Assembly: GCA_013397115.1 (NCBI GenBank)
Contig: VWZW01006244.1
Location: 62,001-126,000, forward strand
Length of the DNA: 64,000 nt
DNA from: Edolisoma coerulescens
Lineage: Eukaryota > Chordata > Aves > Passeriformes > Campephagidae
Direction: 5' to 3'
In this document: positions 10,807 through 24,240 of the stretch, one piece after another
Layout of the letters: each line of letters begins with the position of its first letter
How positions within the stretch are numbered: position 1 is the first letter of the stretch
The notes under the pieces: model-generated
Database searches by the model: none
What the model was told of the DNA's origin: nothing
What the model saw: the letters and a program-made list of their open reading frames with translations, nothing else
Made by a program: the position numbers and the translations under genes

Positions 10807-12794
10807 CTGACATTCAACCTACGCTGAGCCTGTGCTCACTGATTTGTTCTGGCTGAAGCATCTCCTCCAGAAAGATATTCTATTTTTATCTGAAGGCATC
10901 AGAAAGGAAGAATATATGACTCAAGTTTGACTTGTTTACTGAGTAACAGTACTGAAAACATGCTTTATTTCTAATATGAATTAATCTGGCCTCAACTTCC
11001 AGCCACTCCTCCTCTGTCTTTTACAATCAGGTTAAACAGCTTATCAGGAGGCCTTATTTTCTTCCAAGTTGTTATATTTGTATTTTATCTGACTGCTATC
11101 AATCTGCTCTAAGTCATGTTGTGATAACCAAAATAGACTTCTTCTTTTTTTGTTTGTCTTTCAGACCGTGATTTATACAACTGAATACCAATTTTTTTCA
11201 ACAGAAATATCTCTACTGGAGTTATTCCCTCTTGACTCTTGGCAGCCACTGAAGAGCCAGTGAAAAGAACCAGTGGAAACCAGGACACGATTCATCTCAC
11301 CCTAAAATAAATATCTGAAATGTGCCACGTGACTCACACCTGAAAAGGGCCTATTTCTTCCCACTGACTATGAAATGAGCTGGGTCTGACCTGCTCAGCA
11401 GCAAATGCCACTTTTGCAGATAAGTAGTGCCAAGCATGTTCTGTATCTTTAGTAATTTTTATTCTTTTTCAGCAGCAGCGCACAAGGACGTGCAGTTTTC
11501 CTGGATGAATTCCACAGGAACAGTACAGGGAGAAAAAATAACACATTATTCTCCTCTTCACACAGCCAATAACCACTCCCACTCTTTTTATTTTTTTTTT
11601 GCACAGACAGACAAAGAGGATCACATTGAATCTTCTCTCCCTCTGCAGCTTTTTTTAAATACTGCTTGTCAAAACACACACTTACACACACACACTCTTC
11701 TTCCATTCCTAATTCTCAGGTGTGGAACTCTCCAAACTACAAGGAACCATTGCACTGGTCCTCTTGGATTCAAGTGCCTCATTTGCTGTTATTTGATTAT
11801 TTGCTGGGAAAGAAACCACATTTAGAAGTAACTTTTTTTTCCCTTTGTTCCATGAAAGCACAGATTTAATAATGGTCAGCATCCTTGATAATGCTGGTCA
11901 TTAGACTTATCTTGTTCTATCTGTCTCTGGGCCTGCATTTCATCTTCCATCAGGTCTTATCGGGATGCTGCAGCTGTCAATTAACCTCATTATCTGCAAG
12001 GGAAAAATAGACCCAGAACTGCTGGCTCATGTGATATCTGCAGTGGTGATTAGAAGAAGATTTGGCAATGTGAAAACAACTCTGTTTACAAGTGAAGAGT
12101 CTGCATTTTGTATTGCAGTCCTGAGCTCCCTCCCTAATCAATCCCTTTGTGTGAGGCTGAGGACACCTCTGCACTGTTTGAAATCGTGTCCACATTTATC
12201 ACCAGTGAGAGGAGAGGAGCCTTCCAATCCTCCCTCTTCAAGCTCTTATATTTGTTGGCTTATGAATTGAAAATGCTTTCCACATCCTTAATCTCCTTTG
12301 ATAGATTTTTAAGGCTGTCTTCTGCCAGTTAGGATAGACAGTAAAAGTATTTTAACATGTATTATATTTAGAAAAACCTCCCTGTTTTGCTTTAATGGGA
12401 ATGACATCTTTGATTCCTTCCAGACGTCACCCTTACATCACTGGACCTCTGAACACACCAAGTAAATGCTGCTACTGCTCATGAGTGATCTGAAAAAGGA
12501 AATAAAACCCACCAGAACCACAAACCAAACCTGTCTGGGGCTTGGGGACCCCAGGCAGCACTTTTGTGCCATCATTGCTTTGCCCTTCCTCACGCCGATC
12601 TGCACAGGCTCACGATGTGCAGCTAGGCCCTGGCACAGGTCAGAGATAACAAGCCCAGCTCGAAACCTGCCAGGAACCAGACAAGCAAAATGCTCTGTAA
12701 CAAATCCCAGGTGCTCAGGGGCAGCCCAGTGTCCATTTGCTGCGTGTCAGAATTGTTGGCTGGTCCAGAGTGGTTGCAGGGATAACTCCCTGAT
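10807..12794. other. No gene seen
   Basis: Unique AT-rich DNA; short CA repeat at 11,672. No domain in any frame. Confidence 0.6.
11672..11696. repeat. (CA)n short microsatellite
   Basis: ACACACACTTACACACACAC; one interruption. Confidence 0.8.
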
Positions 12795-13000
12795 TTTAGG
12801 GATGGCATTTTTCACAATGAGGGTGGTGAGGCCCTGGCACAGGTTGTCCAGAGGAATTGTGGATGTCCCATCCTTGGAAGTGTCCAGGGCCAGGTTGGAA
12901 CACCCTGGTCTAGTGGAATTTGTTCCTGCCCATTCCAGAGGTTTGGATGAGATGACCCTTAAAGGTCCTTTCCAGCCCAAACTCTTCTGTGATTCCATTG
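12795..13000 (+). mobile_element. CR1 LINE fragment, 3' end
   Basis: GGGTGGTGAGGCCCTGGCAC, GTCCAGGGCCAGGTTGGAAC and GATGACCCTTAAAGGTCCTT, ending in a CTTCTGTGATTCCATTG tail. The long plus-strand frame at 12,466-13,026 runs into this element and is not a gene. Confidence 0.9.
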
Positions 13001-13325
13001 TTCTTTCCCATCCATCAGCAGCCTGAGACAAAAGAGACTCTTGTGATATTGGACACATTTACAAGGCCTTTGGAGGACAAGTGGATATTTTTCATGTTCT
13101 CCTGATGCAGATGCAGGTGTCCTTCACTTATAGTCTCACCACAACCTACCCCAGGATGGGTTTAGTGGTGGATGAGGAATTGTTTCCCAGCAAGGTTCAG
13201 CTGGATGTCATGAATTATTCTGTAAAATATGCTGGGAAGAGGTGAAGTTTCTCAGGCCTTGACTGGAATTCTTTGGCTAATAAACACTCCTTGTAAAAGA
13301 CATTTGCCAGAGTGAGAGGAGGTTT

Positions 13326-13655
13326 AGAATCATAGAAACACCGAGGTTGGAAAAGACCTCTGAGATCATCAAGTCCAATGGTTAATCCAACACCATATCC
13401 ATCACTAAACCTTGTCCTCAAGTGCCACCTCCACACATCTTTTGAACACTTCCAGAGGTGATGATTCCACTAGTGCCATGAACAGCCTGTTCCAATGCCT
13501 GACCATCCCTTCAGAGAAGAATTTTTTCTGAACATCCCATTTAAACCTCCCGTGATGCAAATAGAGGCCATTTCCTCCCATCCTGTCACTTATTACCTGG
13601 GAGAAGAGACCAACCCCCTCCTCACTACAATCTCCTTTCAGGTACTTTATTACAT
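13326..13655 (-). mobile_element. CR1 LINE fragment, 3' end
   Basis: Minus orientation: GAATCATAGAAACACCGAGG marks the 3' tail at the left. AGACCTCTGAGATCATCAAG, GAACAGCCTGTTCCAATGCC and GGGAGAAGAGACCAACCCCC follow. One of only two minus-oriented CR1 copies left of the CpG island. Confidence 0.92.
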
Positions 13656-14969
13656 GCTAGGAAATTAAACCTCTTTGACTGACATTTCTTGGAGATCAGT
13701 ATGTTCAGAATGTTCAGAAAGTGTTAACCAGACCTCAGAAAACAGAGGCTGTAAGAAAATATGACTTGGAGCAGCTCTTTTGCTGATGAAGAGATGATGA
13801 AGAGATAAAGTTGGGTCCCTAAGTTACACTACTGAGCAAATTTTGCTTGATGAGACACTTTTTTCCCCGAGACAATTTGCTCTTCTCAAAAGCTGCCTCA
13901 AATGTTATGTACCCCCTCAATGACTTGGGTTCTGGAGTTTTCTCCCCACCACCACCTTTAATTAGCTAATGTTCAGATTATGTTGCTCCTTCCTCCCAGC
14001 CTGAATGTGATTAATTTGAAAATGCAGCTTAATTGTCCCTTGGACACACCAACCACAGCCATTACGCTGAACAGAGGCTGTTTGAGCCCAGAGGATTTGC
14101 TAGCATTGAGCCAGCATGAAGGGAATGATGTTCTCGTTGCCTTCAGGGTCACCTCTGGTCCAGGAGGAGATTATTGGAGCTCAGGCTTAGACACTTGGAG
14201 GACCAAAACCTCTTGGTAAAAGCGTTCTGTTATCTGGAGGGGTAAAAAGAAACCCAAAAAACCAGGCAGTCTTCCTCCCTCCTTTCCTGTCCTTTCTCTT
14301 AATTTTTCCCTTGGAAAAAAAAATGATACCAAACTGTTTTGAAGGGGTGTTTTCTATGCACATGGACCTAAAAGACCCTTGAAGGGCTGGCACAGGGGCT
14401 GAAACCATCATTTCCTGGTCTAGTCTTCATCTTTTCCAAATTTTCCCCTTATTAAGCTACTGCTTCTTCCACTCTCTGTGCTGCCACGTGCAGCCATGAA
14501 CACACAGATCCCAACTTCCACACAAAATGTGACTTTGAATGGAGTTAAATCCATCTCTGCTTCGTTGGCACCCAAAGCCTCCCTGCCCTGAAGGTGGGGT
14601 TGATGTCATTGCACTCATCTTTTCCTGCCTGTGCAGTTTTCCAGCGGCCTGGAAAGAAATAATTTCGGATTGCTCTAAAATTACTTCTCACCCATTTTCC
14701 CTGACTGTGGTAATTACACAGCTGAGATGTTTTTTAGGCTTAAATTTACTACATAGCAGTGGAGAGGGAAAAAATACCCAAGGGTTCACAGATGATCAGA
14801 TATTGAAAATCACTGCGCAAGAAACACACTGAAGGAAACAAGGAAATTGGCAAACTGCTTCCTTTGGTTTTCCAGGCTCATTCCTGATGAAAATTAAACA
14901 TGGGCAGCATTACTTCTGGTTTCCAAGGCCAGGCTACTTAGGAAATTCTAGGCCTCTAAATGCCTTTTC

Positions 14970-15222
14970 CAAGAGGAAATGGCCTCTAGCTGCTACGTGG
15001 GAGGTTCAGGTTGGATATCAGGGAGAATTTCTGCCTTGAAAAGGTGGCCAGGCACTGGAAGGGGCTGCCCAGGGAAGTGGTGGAGTCCCCATCCCTGGAA
15101 GGGTTCAAGAAACAACTGGACGTGGCACTCAGTGCTCTGGTTTGGTTGGCAAGGGGGTGTTTGGTCACACGTTGGGCTTGATCCTGGAGCTCTTTTCCAA
15201 CCTTAAAAATTCTATGAATCTT
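14970..15222 (+). mobile_element. CR1 LINE fragment, 3' end
   Basis: GAGGAAATGGCCTCTAGCTG, GGAGGTTCAGGTTGGATATC and CACTGGAAGGGGCTGCCCAG, ending in CTTTTCCAACCTTAAAAATT and ATTCTATGAATC. Confidence 0.92.
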
Positions 15223-15571
15223 TAAAATACTTTTCTATTCATCAGCCATCTCAAATCAATAAAGCACTCGCCTCTCCTGCTATTTTCATTACCTCCCACA
15301 TCGACATTTATACTCATCTGTGCAGAAAAAGTGCTTTTCTATTTGGAATGAATCAAACTACAAAGCAAGGAGGGCATGGGGCTCTCTGACCACCACCTTG
15401 ACCCTCTGTCCCTTCTCTAGCACTGAATTATCCATGTGCTGAGGTGCTGCTTGCAGGTGCTCTGCTTCTCTTCCCAGACACAGCTTTTCAGATGTGCAGA
15501 ACTCAAACCCTGCTCTGGCTGCCCGAGGGCACTGCAGGGCTCTGTGCTGAACCATCTTCCAAGCACCGAGG

Positions 15572-15599
15572 ATAATTATTATTATTATTATTATTATTT
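15572..15599. repeat. (ATT)n microsatellite
   Basis: About nine ATT units in GATAATTATTATT...; simple trinucleotide repeat. Confidence 0.95.
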
Positions 15600-17087
15600 C
15601 ACCAACTCTTTGTTTGTTATTCAGGAATCCCCAGGCTGTTTTGCTTCCCCCCCATAGAGCCAATTCCTACTCATGTTGCAAATTTCTGCCTAGGATTTCT
15701 AAGGAGATGCTCTGAAGTGCTTCAAATGAGAATGATTGCTGGCAATTCTACTGGGAGACAATTCCATGCAATCTAAATGATTGTGTTAAGCCAGCCTGCT
15801 TGCCTGTCGTGATTTGGAATGCTCTTTGAAAAAAAAAAGACCTGAAAGAGATGTCCACAAAAATTACGGCTCTTAGGCTTATAAAGTCTTTATTACCAGG
15901 GCCGACATTGTTGATTGGTTTTTTTCCTAGATTTCCAATCCACGTTCATTCAGAGCATTTCATTATGGCCCTAAAGTGTAAAACAGCAGAATGGATAGAA
16001 TGATGTGCTTTATTGCTCTTTAAAAAGAACTAGAAATGAATAAAAGGAACATTTGGAGTTAGAGGCGCTGCAGCTGGATTGTGTTTTCATGCTCGTTGCA
16101 GAACACCGGCTCCGTGGTTCATTGAAATATTTATCAGCAGAGCAGACGCTTCAGAATTATCCAGGATAATCACAAATATATAGAAAATCAACTGCAACTT
16201 TGGCCTTTCCATGCTGATGGCAAAGCCTTAATTAAATGTGGGTGGCCCTGGGCTGAAGTGTCCTGGGAAAACACCAGTATCCAGGGATTGAGCAGTTATA
16301 ACTCAAAGTGTGTGTCAGCATCTGCTTCCATGAGATGGAGGAAAACCACTCTGGAGTTCAGAGTTGTGCTGTTGGTGGTGTTCTCCAGGGGAGAGCAGTA
16401 CCATGACTGCCATTTTTAAATGGGGAAACTGAGGAAGAGAAGGAGAAATGAGCTCACACCGTCACCGTCACAACTTCAGCTCAGGTTTTCTATTCATCAG
16501 ACACAGCCATCACTTCAGAAAAAAGAATAACCTCAGCTTACTTCTTAATGTATTTGCAGGCTGTATATTTATTGCTTAAAAAAACACACGGAGAAGTTGT
16601 TTAGAAAGATGAAATGGTGCTACAGCAATTTTGCAATATGTAAATTCACTCTGCCTGTAGATCTAATGGTATTAAGTCTGCACGTACTTGGTGAAAAGCC
16701 AAGGATGTCATGGGAGACATCTGAGGGATGTACTTTATCTTTGGCTGTAAAAGCACTTAAAATCAGCATGAGCAATGTGTATTATTACAGGAATTATTGA
16801 CCTTATTTGCACTGGGTGGATGTGCATATGGAAGAGGAGGCTGTAGTGATAGTCCTTCCACATTTATAAATGTAAACATTTATACTGCAGACATCTTCAC
16901 TTAGTGGAATAAACTCATATTTTTACTTGCAGCGGAGACGAGCTATTTTAAGAATCTCTTCACTAAGAGAAAATGGGTTGAATCCCAGACTTGTATCCTT
17001 GCCAGTGTTTCTAAACCTTTCATTCACCACTTGTAAGGATGGAGTAAGTTTGCTCCTGAGGGTTGTGAGATGCTCAGTTACCATGGA

Positions 17088-17385
17088 ATCAAAGAAACAT
17101 AGAATGGTTTGGGTTGGAAGGGACCTGAAAAAACATCGAGTTCCAGCCCCCTGCCGTGGGCAGGGACACCTTCCACTATCCCAGATTGCTCCAAGCCCCA
17201 TCCAACCTGGCCCTGGACACTTCCAGGGATCCAGGAGCAGCCACAGCTTCTCTGGGCACCTGTGCCAGGGCCTCCCCACCCTCACAGGGAACAATTTCTT
17301 CCTAATACCCCATCCAAATCTACCCTCTTTCAGTTTAAAATCATTCCTCCCCAACCTATCACTATCTGCCTGTGTAAAAAATCTG
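17088..17385 (-). mobile_element. CR1 LINE fragment, 3' end
   Basis: Minus orientation: ATGGTTTGGGTTGGAAGGGA, CCCTGCCGTGGGCAGGGACA, CCTGGCCCTGGACACTTCCA and GAACAATTTCTTCCTAATAC. Long frames on both strands (about 200 codons at 16,923-17,544) span it and are by-products of this repeat. Confidence 0.93.
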
Positions 17386-19451
17386 GTTAAATCACAAAAC
17401 CCAGCATCTTTAAAGCAGCAGCACAGGTGGAGAGAAGCCAGAGGAATGAAGAAGAAATGCAAACAGCTACAATTGGATAAAGTGAAAAGATCAGAGCTGA
17501 TTGAAGAAAGGGTGCTGCGACCTTTGTACAAGAGTTTAGACTAAATTGAGTAAGAGAGGAATTAGGTTTTAAGGCAGGCATTAAGTGAATTCATTGTATG
17601 CTGATGGGGAAAAATAAAAAGAAAAAAAAGTATTTGTCTTGGGATAGGCAGATCTGACTCCTGCTAATCTTGCTAGTACAGGGCGAAAAAAAACAACACA
17701 CAAACCACCAATTTTCAGGATGAGAATGTGTTATATCCACCTTCTGTTGTGTCAGCATCTTGGAATCAGACAATGCTTTGATTGAACAGAGAGCAGAAAC
17801 AAAGCTGGTATTTAAAATAAGCAACGTGTGAGGAACTATTAATTTCAAATGTAAAATATGTGCAGAGTTACGCTGAATTCTGAGAGAGTCTTGCTGTGAC
17901 AAAAATACAAAGGAAGTTATATTAAACCCGTTGAATTTATTCACTGTTTATTGTAAGGCTACGTAAAGCAAGTAATAAATGATTAATAGAAATGGAAGTG
18001 AGACACTTCAAAGATAAAAAGAAAGTGCTAAAGAATCATTTTTTGGGGAGCTTTTCCCTGAAGTGACACTGCACTGTGTCTTTCTGCCACGTGAACTACA
18101 AGGCCTTTTGTTCTGCATGACTTTGATTTTTGTAATTAAATCACTCTCACTTTTGCTTTCTGTAACAGGTATTTCTCTGTGTGACTCTAATAATGATCCT
18201 TGTTACTGTTGAAGGAGAACTGCCAAAATCAGGTTATCCATCACCTGTTTAAAAAAAAAAACATAATAAAATCAAAAAGTGAAGTGATAAATTTCAGAAT
18301 AGAGCAGAAATCCAGACCCAAATAAGAAGAGAGGGCGGTGGTTTTATTTATTTTCCTGTTTGAACATTATTAATTACCTCAGAAAATAAGATTAATATAT
18401 TTTCTTTTTCATATTTTGAGAGGATACGATACTATTGAGGATATTGGAATGTCCTATATTCATCAGAACCCTTGCTTGTCTAATTGAGTCTTCTCTTTGC
18501 CCAGAAAAGGTAAATTGGATGAAAATGTAAGAATCTGATGTCTAGGGTAATATATTTTGTTATTTTTGTCTTGACCTTTAGCAATTGCAGACTGATTAAA
18601 GCTGTCAAGTTGTAACATACCCTACTAAATTTATTTCAATGTTATTAATGTTTCCTCTGGATAATCTTGGCAATTTTTTTTAATTTTCCAATCCCTTTGG
18701 TTTTAAACTGTACTCTTGCTCTCTGTCATTTTTTATGGAAATGTGTTCCATCACTGAAAATTGTCTTATGAAGTAGTTCCCTTCATCAGGCTTAAGTTCC
18801 ACACCTTCCCATTCATCTGGCACCAGAAGCCATTAAAATTTTTTCATTTATTGAAGTCAGTGATTTATTTTTGGATAAAGCATCTCCTTTAAGTGGCAAA
18901 AGGACTTGTGTTGGAGATATCCAGAGTGGGATTCATCTCCCCCACTTTTGGATGTTGACAACACGGGTTCCTTTACAGCTAGTGGAGAGAAACAGCACTT
19001 TCAGGATATGATTTTTCTCATTTATTTACATCCCTCCCTCAGGTTGATGTGATTCATGCACTGGCTTCTGGCAACTCTGAAGGAGATTTCTGTGACTAGG
19101 AAGGGAAACAAGGATTAGTTCAGCTACAGGCACCTCCACTGCAGATATATCCAACCTTTGACCTGATGAATCCCTCAGATGTTACAAACCTCCCTCTTTC
19201 TCTGGTACATTATTGCAGTGGTTACTCTTCCTACTCCTTTAAGAAAGCATTTCTTATTTCTGAAATGCATTTGCTTGGCTTTTGCTTCCTAACTTTGGCT
19301 TTTCTTTTCTCTTCTATGCTTGACAGAGCCCAAGGGGAAAGTGTTCTCCTGTTGTGAATATTTTATCTAATTTATTGTTTTCCTATGCTCATGTTAGAGG
19401 AGATGAAGACAGAAATTTTGGATGAACCTGCCTTTGGTTGTTTGCACAGAA

Positions 19452-19615
19452 TTTTGTGGCTGCCCCTGGATCCCTGGAAGTGTCCAAGGCCAGGCTGGAT
19501 GGGGCTTGGAGCAGCCTGGGACAGTGGAAGGTGTCCCTGCCCACAGCAGGGGGTGGAACTGGATGAGCTTTGATGTCCTTTCCAACCCAAACCATTCTGT
19601 GATTCTGTGATTTTC
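19452..19615 (+). mobile_element. CR1 LINE fragment, 3' end
   Basis: Short 3' piece: GTGGCTGCCCCTGGATCCCT, GGGGCTTGGAGCAGCCTGGG, CTTTCCAACCCAAACCATTC and the octamer tail TTCTGTGATTCTGTGATTTT. Confidence 0.92.
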
Positions 19616-21324
19616 ATGCTCAGAGAAGGGAAGGGAGGCCACAGTGTCCTATAGGAGATCAGATTTTACATCAATGTGCACTAAAATGCGAAGGGTTTTA
19701 TGCAGCATGGGAGCAGCCGAAGAGATTTCTGCTAGAGAAGGAGAAAGATTTTTAGCTTTGTCATATTCCAGTTAAGAAAACTGGCTTTCAGCCAAGGGCA
19801 GGGGAAGAAAAATTACACAGAAAATAAAAAATACAGGGAAAAAGCAGGGGAAAACAGAACATATCTGAATGCAATTAGCAGTTACACTCCTGTGACAAAG
19901 CATATTCCATATTTCACAGTCTGGCTCACTAAATGATGATAAACTACCAGCAGCAGCACACACAGCTACTCCCTTTGTGTAAGCACAAGTAGGAAATGTT
20001 TTGTAATGGCTAAAGCTGCATTTTCAAACCCTGACTTATCTTGGAAGTTGCTTTTTCACATATAAATTCTATGTAAATGCAGCACCCAGGGCCCAAGACA
20101 GTGTATTAAGAAAAAAAAAATAAAAGTAATAAAAGGAGCAAGAAATTGAGATAATGAAGTTCCGAGAGAAATACGAAACAAAGAAATTTTTCTCTCTAGA
20201 TAAAAGATGATTCCCTCATTCCACATAAAGAATGGCATCAGGTGAGACAGCAGAGGCATCAGTTCCTCATGGAAAACTCCATGAGCTGCATTTGCAAATG
20301 TAGCCATGGGCTCCTTCCACTAAAACCTCTTCATGATGGCTTGGCTAACCCAGACTTGATGCTCAGGCCGATCATAGACCTCCTGCAGTCCTCACTGGAG
20401 GCTCATTTGCTTCCTTTTGAAGGAAAAGAGATTTTTTTGGTCTTCTATAGCCGAAAATTTTTCCAGTTGTCCTCCTCCAGCAATAGAGAATCTCCCTCCA
20501 AAGTGTTCTAGCAAGAAGAGAGGGCCAGATGTAAAACTGAAGGTATTTTGAGAACCAAAGACCTTGAGCACCGTTGGATAATCCTCACCTCACCAGGAGC
20601 GAAGCAAGGAATGAACTCAAGACATCCTGTCAGGGAAATTAAAAGAAAAACACTTGACTGCAGGGTTAAGGGAGCAATCTGTCTGTGCCTGCAGATGAAG
20701 GAAGGCAGAACTGTCCCAAGTGGCAAAACCAGCTCATAAATCAAGAGAGTTCAGATGGGGAGCACGACCTTTGAATTCAGCCACAAGTTGGTCATTAGTA
20801 ATTTCAGTAGGAACTGTCTGAGGAGGACGTATTGCATCTTCCAGCTGCTGAAAAAGGCAGCTGGAAGGTGAGGGAAGCTGTGTGAGCCAATTCAAGGTGG
20901 GAGTTGGAGAGATCAGTGACTTCTTCCTGAAATCTGCTTCATTATTGTCTTTATTATGCTTTAAGTAAGGAGACATGGTCTCGGCCAGGGCTTAGGCCAC
21001 AAACCCTCAGATGAACAATCTGCAGCACAAAAAGTCGCAGGTGGGCTCCCCTTCAATCATCTTCAAGTTCTGAAAGTGAATATTTCATTGGGTTGCTTTT
21101 AAAGGAAGATTTAATAGATTCTGATAGGTATCCACACTATTTGGATAGAATATTGCAACTGAAAGGAGACTTCTGCTCATCAGTCCCACTCAGATAAATA
21201 TCGAGGAATGTCTGAATGCTCAGTGGAAGGTTTTTTCCATACTTGTTGGCCTGCAGGAACCACAGACAACTTTAGGCCTTCAGAGAACATTTATTTCTTC
21301 AAATATTTCTAGTTTAAGCTCCTT

Positions 21325-21365
21325 ATCTCACTACAATCAATACCCATATCTCACTACAATCAATA
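21325..21365. repeat. Tandem duplication, 23-bp unit
   Basis: ATCTCACTACAATCAATA occurs at 21,325-21,342 and 21,348-21,365, with near-identical spacer bases. Confidence 0.9.
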
Positions 21366-22147
21366 TCCACCATTCTAAGAACTGATAATGAATACTCCTT
21401 TGGCCTGTATTTATTTATGGTTTCATTTCTTTAGAAACAAACACAAATTCTTATTAAACACAGAGGCTTTTTGTCTATTTAGCTTCTTTACAGCTGAAGG
21501 TGGGAATTCAGACAGAGTTATCAATTAACCTTTCTGAAGACCACCAGTTATTGATATTTGGATTATGAGAGAAGGCACAGATTTATATTCCATGTTATTT
21601 TAATGCTGCTTTTCCCAATTCTTTCTACAGAGTGTCAAAAACTTTGGTCGAGAAATAAATCTTGTAGTAACTCTTTTGGTGGAAAAAGATGCTTGAAATT
21701 CTGTTTTGGGAAATAAAAAATACGTTGTTAAATTTGGGGGTTTTTTTATTAAATATCTGTTTGGAAAATTGAAAATATCCCTGACCAAATCATTGACTTC
21801 TGGTGCTACTTAAGGACAAGTCTCTCATTGTGTTGTCTCACCACTCCTCCTGTAAACCCCACCCCCCAACAAACAAAACAATACAAGGAGAAGACAAAAA
21901 TATTTCACCAGAAATTCCAATTTTCTCTTCCAAACCTCCTGCTGACCCTTAGGGGGACATAAGTGACAGCTCAGAGCTTGACCCTGAGAGCTTCTCAGCA
22001 CTTTGTTGTTGCTTCCAATTTCTGGCCAGTGCTGCCGACACCCAGTCCATCTTCTTCTGTGTGTTCCTACAGACTGCCCAGAAAAGCAGTGGAATTGTTC
22101 AGAAATGATGTGGATTGACAATTGAGGACACAATTTAGTGGAGAACA

Positions 22148-22230
22148 TGGTGGTGGTGTTGGGTTGGTAATCGTGATTGGTGATTTTGAAGGTCTTTTAC
22201 AACCTTAACGACTCTGTGATTTTTAAAAGG
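22148..22230 (+). mobile_element. CR1 LINE remnant, extreme 3' end
   Basis: About 80 bp matching the CR1 terminus: GTGTTGGGTTGGTAATCGTG, TTGAAGGTCTTTTACAACCT and GACTCTGTGATTTTT. Very short; assigned by order of motifs. Confidence 0.7.
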
Positions 22231-23039
22231 CAGAAAACTTCACTCAGCTGTGATTGTTTGTTCTTGGAGGTGAATGGATGGGGAATTGGACTTCCAGAAA
22301 CTGAAATCAGTGGGCTGGCTCTCACCTCGACTGTGGGAATAGCTGGTGTCTTCCATGTGAAACTTGACTATCCCTTCAGATATGACAACAGGAGGTTCAC
22401 AGGCTCATCATGACAAAATCCAGAGCCCCAGCCTGGGCTTAAAGTGCAGTTTGAACAGCAGACTCCTTCCACACTCCCGTGGAACTGGGAGTTCTCCTCA
22501 TCAGCTTTATTTTCTGTCAGACATAAAAAACCTTTCTGTGCACTTTGAGACTTTGCACGCCTTTTCCTCCTGATAAAGAGGTTCTGTCAGACAATAATAT
22601 ACAATTCCCTCAGTGAGTGCCAAGTATGGAAACACAGCATAAACATTGTTGCTCTCCCTCCCAATTCCAATTTTATCCAGGTTTTGGAAGGAGAGAAACT
22701 CCCAGATTTTTCTGAAGTCCCTTGACGGTAACAGGAGGGCTCTATCCCCAAAAACAGAGGACATAGAACACAGAAATCCCTAGAAAATGAATCCATCTAA
22801 AAGTCTAAAGTGTGGTAGGATGAATCTTGGCCACATAGAGGAGTTATAAGCAGAACTGCAAGAATACTGCAGCTTTCGGTTCAGATCAAAATAGAAATTT
22901 ATATAATATATTACATAACCCATATTTAAAGGTACATTTGTAAAATGCATTTCTGTGAATTATATATTTATATGGCAGGCAGGTGGAGTCCTTGGTGATG
23001 TGAAAATGGGGGAACTTGCAAGCATTTTTTAAAAAGGTA

Positions 23040-23764
23040 GAAAGGAGGACCTGGGAACTCCTGATCTGTCAGCCTCACCTCTGTGCCCAAGAAGATCACG
23101 GAACAGATCCTCCTGGAAGCTGTGCTGAGGCACCTGGAGAACAGGGAAGGGATTCAGGACAGTCAGCATGGCTTTGCCACAGGCACATCCTGGCTGACCG
23201 GCCCAGTGGCCTTCTTTGATGGGGTGACTCCATCAGTGGACAAGGGGAGGGCTGCAGATGTCATTTATCTGCAATTCTGTGAAGCCTTTGACACATCTTC
23301 CCTCCAACAACCTTCCCTCTAAATTAGAAAGTGGTGGATTTGATGAGTGGGCTGTTCAGTGGATAAGGAATTGGTTGGATGGTCACATCCAGAGGGCTGT
23401 GGTCAGTGGCTCAGTGTTCTGATGGACATCAGTGGTGTCCCCCGGGGCTCTGTATTGGGGTCAGCACTGATGAAAATCTTCCTTAACGACAGAGACAGTG
23501 GCACTGAGCACAGCCCCAGCTACTCTGCAGCTGGCACCAAGCTGAGGCTGCAGTGACACTCCTGGAGGATGGGGCCACCCAGAGGGACCTGGGCAAGCTC
23601 CAAAAGTGACCCGTGTGAACCTCATGAGGTCCAACAAGGCCAAGTGTAAAGTCCTGTACGTGTCTGAGGCAACCCCTGATATCAATACAGGCTGGGAGGA
23701 GAATGGATTGGGAGCAGCCCTGTGGAGAAGGACTTGGGGGTGCTGGTGGGTGACAAAGTGTGAC
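23040..23764 (+). mobile_element. CR1 LINE, reverse-transcriptase region, broken
   Basis: Translation across several frames gives recognisable CR1 ORF2 segments: LICQPHLCAQ-like start, DSQHGFATGTSWLT, VDKGRAADVIYLQF and the motif-A-like AFDT. A GVPRGSVLG segment precedes the catalytic loop, where the expected Asp pair reads as Ala-Gly (SAAGTKL). Stops and frameshifts break the frame, for example after 23,322. The copy lacks both the 5' part and the whole 3' end, and stops where an ancient repeat begins. Dead element. Confidence 0.9.
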
Positions 23765-23779
23765 AACAGAAAATGTAAG

Positions 23780-24240
23780 AGTGTCTGCACTGAGTTAGAC
23801 CAGAAATCAGCAAGTCTAGCAAGGTCTCACAGAGAATATTAGCAGGGGCAAGGATTAACATAGGAGTGCCCTAAATCATCTCCCAGCATCTACTGAAAAG
23901 TGTTTCAGAAACTCTTGGAGCCAGAAGTGGTCTCATGGTATTTAATTGCCTTTATGGACTTTTCCTCCATGGAGTAGCTTTGAATGCTTGGTAGCTTCTA
24001 GCACCTGTCAAGTCATGTCAGGTCATTTTTAGTGTAAGACTTTTCTGTTGTTTTGAACCAGGCTGTCCTGATTTTTTTTCTTTTTTGGCATCTTTCCATC
24101 CTTGCATTAGGAAGGAGAGTGGACATTATTTTCCTTATTTACCTTCTCAATACCATTTTTATATGTTCACACCATTTTCTGTCTCAGTGGTCTCCACTGA
24201 AAGCTGAAGGCTCCTAATCTAGAGCAATTCCACAGGTGTA
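23780..24240 (+). repeat. Ancient amniote-type interspersed repeat (non-CR1-tail)
   Basis: GAGTTAGACCAGAAATCAGC, ATCTCCCAGCATCTACTG, CTTGGAGCCAGAAGTGG, GGACTTTTCCTCCATGGAG and TATTTTCCTTATTTACCTTC appear in order. I recall this as a widespread old repeat in birds, turtles and crocodilians: the segment with a CAGACCA...TCTAG core, then a 'cttcctgagccagaggttg' part, 'ctcctccatga' and 'ccttattcactttct'. I do not assert a database family name. It starts within about 20 bp of the broken CR1 end at 23,764, so one interrupted or replaced part of the other, or recombination joined them. Confidence 0.55.

Larger units (their letters stand above)
15223..22147. other. Unique DNA with two CR1 copies
   Basis: Apart from CR1 at 17,088 and 19,452, the ATT repeat and the 21,325 duplication, I see no element or gene. 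Frames at 20,056-20,976 have no recognisable domain. Confidence 0.55.

Noticed and set aside
12466..13026. 186-codon plus frame
   Set aside because: Its last third is CR1 sequence and the upstream part has no recognisable domain.
16923..17544. Open frames of about 200 codons on both strands
   Set aside because: Both span the minus CR1 copy at 17,088-17,385; opposite-strand openness is a repeat by-product.
22320..22420. Minus-strand exon ending at a GAG|GTGAGA-type donor
   Set aside because: Two stop codons lie directly upstream in the coding frame, with no pyrimidine tract or acceptor.
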